The notes under the pieces are model-generated. The model did not search any database. It saw only the letters and a list, made by a program, of their open reading frames with translations, and had not been told where the DNA came from. Shown here piece after piece: positions 51,927 through 52,528 of a stretch of 52,528 bases of DNA. The position numbers and the translations under genes are program-made. The DNA lies in contig NZ_PDZL01000031.1 of the NCBI RefSeq assembly GCF_002735705.1, positions 1-52,528 on the forward strand. Direction: 5' to 3'. Each line of letters begins with the position of its first letter. Within the stretch, counting starts at the first letter, position 1. The DNA is from Janthinobacterium sp. BJB426. GTDB taxonomy: Bacteria; Pseudomonadota; Gammaproteobacteria; Burkholderiales; Burkholderiaceae_D.

Positions 51927-52528
51927 AGGCTATGTCACCGTCAGATGTGGGAATACTCCCAGGGTTGCTTTCAATAACGTTTCTGGTGAACGGATGCGTC
52001 TGGCGTCGAGTATCCAGCGCCAGCCCAGGTAATTTGGCAGGTAGCGCGTCGCCACGCCGTGAAACGGACGCAGCCATTGCCGCAAGCGGCTGTGATACGC
52101 ATTGACGTTCTGCACATGCGCGGCGCCCTGCACGCGGATGCCGGCGCGCAAGTTGACGGCCTCGTGGCTGATACCCGCTTCCCTCGCAAACGCCCGGTAG
52201 GCCGCATGACCATCCGTTACCAGCAGAACATCCTTATCGATAACGGGCAACAAACAGCGGTGCAGCTGCGCCTTCGTCAACGCGCCTTTGCCCATGACGA
52301 AATCGAGAGTCTGGCCCGTGCGGTCGCGCGCCACCAGAATGCAGATTTGCTCATTCGATATGCCGCGTTTAAAGGCACGGCCGCCCCGGCGGCGAGCCGG
52401 CCGCGTCATCTGCCTCGATCCCTTTTCCGATTCCAGCACGTAGAGTTCATCGGCCTCGGCGATGCCATGCAGGCCATGCGGCCGGTCCGTCTTCGCCACG
52501 CTGAGAAAGCGGTGGCGCCAGCGAAACG
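51927..52528 (-). mobile_element. IS1595-type insertion sequence, truncated by window edge
   Basis: Second copy of the element at 1-209, in the opposite direction. Its left terminus is near 51927 (AGGCTATGTCA), three bases beyond the palindromic repeat. The rest of the IS and its other end lie outside the window. Confidence 0.78.
51930..52528 (-). CDS. IS1595 family transposase (partial, N terminus beyond window)
   Basis: About 199 residues are visible, in frame up to the window edge (FRWRHRFLS at the cut, typical of the segment just before the catalytic domain). Catalytic D in EADELYVLESEKG, D in VTDGHAAYRAFA, and N in NAYHSRLRQWL follow the ISXO2-like DDE pattern of IS1595 members. The GTG at 52499 is internal, not the start. 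The visible part is intact and could be active. Confidence 0.88.
   Translation of the reverse strand, partial: FRWRHRFLSVAKTDRPHGLHGIAEADELYVLESEKGSRQMTRPARRRGGRAFKRGISNEQICILVARDRTGQTLDFVMGKGALTKAQLHRCLLPVIDKDVLLVTDGHAAYRAFAREAGISHEAVNLRAGIRVQGAAHVQNVNAYHSRLRQWLRPFHGVATRYLPNYLGWRWILDARRIRSPETLLKATLGVFPHLTVT

Noticed and set aside
1..52528. CRISPR array or prophage
   Set aside because: No regularly spaced direct repeats and no cas or phage structural genes were seen.

Overview
The window looks like a chromosomal segment of a high-GC betaproteobacterium of the Oxalobacteraceae, most like Janthinobacterium. I base this on protein resemblance, codon use and intergenic repeat style; no database search was run. 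It holds about 45 genes. Both ends run into copies of the same IS1595-type insertion sequence in opposite orientation, so the window may be a contig that broke at repeats.

Layout. 1-4600: IS end, a chemotaxis receptor, and a Fur-controlled catecholate-type siderophore receptor. 4700-14160: a complete selenocysteine block. It contains a membrane formate dehydrogenase fdnGHI, whose alpha subunit has an in-frame UGA followed by a SECIS hairpin, then fdhE, selA, selB and the tRNA-Sec gene selC. 14300-18070: an orphan periplasmic binding protein and a siaABCD-type phosphatase/kinase/partner/diguanylate cyclase operon. 18220-20890: an NAD(P)H quinone-type reductase, a MerR regulator, fur with its own Fur box, and a LysR regulator. 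20960-24090: ompW behind a perfect FNR site, then metNIQ for methionine uptake.

24276-30675 is a heme-acquisition island read on the minus strand: Fur box, ECF sigma, FecR anti-sigma, STN-containing TonB-dependent heme receptor, heme oxygenase, and a fusion of a YbaN/DUF454 membrane domain to a TonB C-terminal domain. It appears to encode signalling, outer-membrane uptake, energy transduction and heme cleavage. 30937-38420: YceI, a flavin monooxygenase, an AcoR-like regulator with no AAA+ domain, a beta-lactamase-fold hydrolase, a CHASE2 membrane protein and a GFA-family protein. Two matching palindromes sit about 110 bp upstream of the monooxygenase, regulator and hydrolase genes, suggesting a small regulon.

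38480-46110: a ChpS/ChpB toxin-antitoxin pair, a DUF2760 plus two divergent Hsp70-like proteins operon (the least understood module here), a transglutaminase-fold protein and a DUF4349 lipoprotein. 46150-51781: urtABCDE, a urea ABC transporter behind a likely sigma-54 promoter. It is followed by a palindromic intergenic repeat and the second IS copy; no urease genes are visible.

Not seen in the window: selD and fdhD (needed by the Sec/formate block), urease, CRISPR arrays, phage genes, rRNA. The antisense reading frames that cover most genes are GC-driven shadows.
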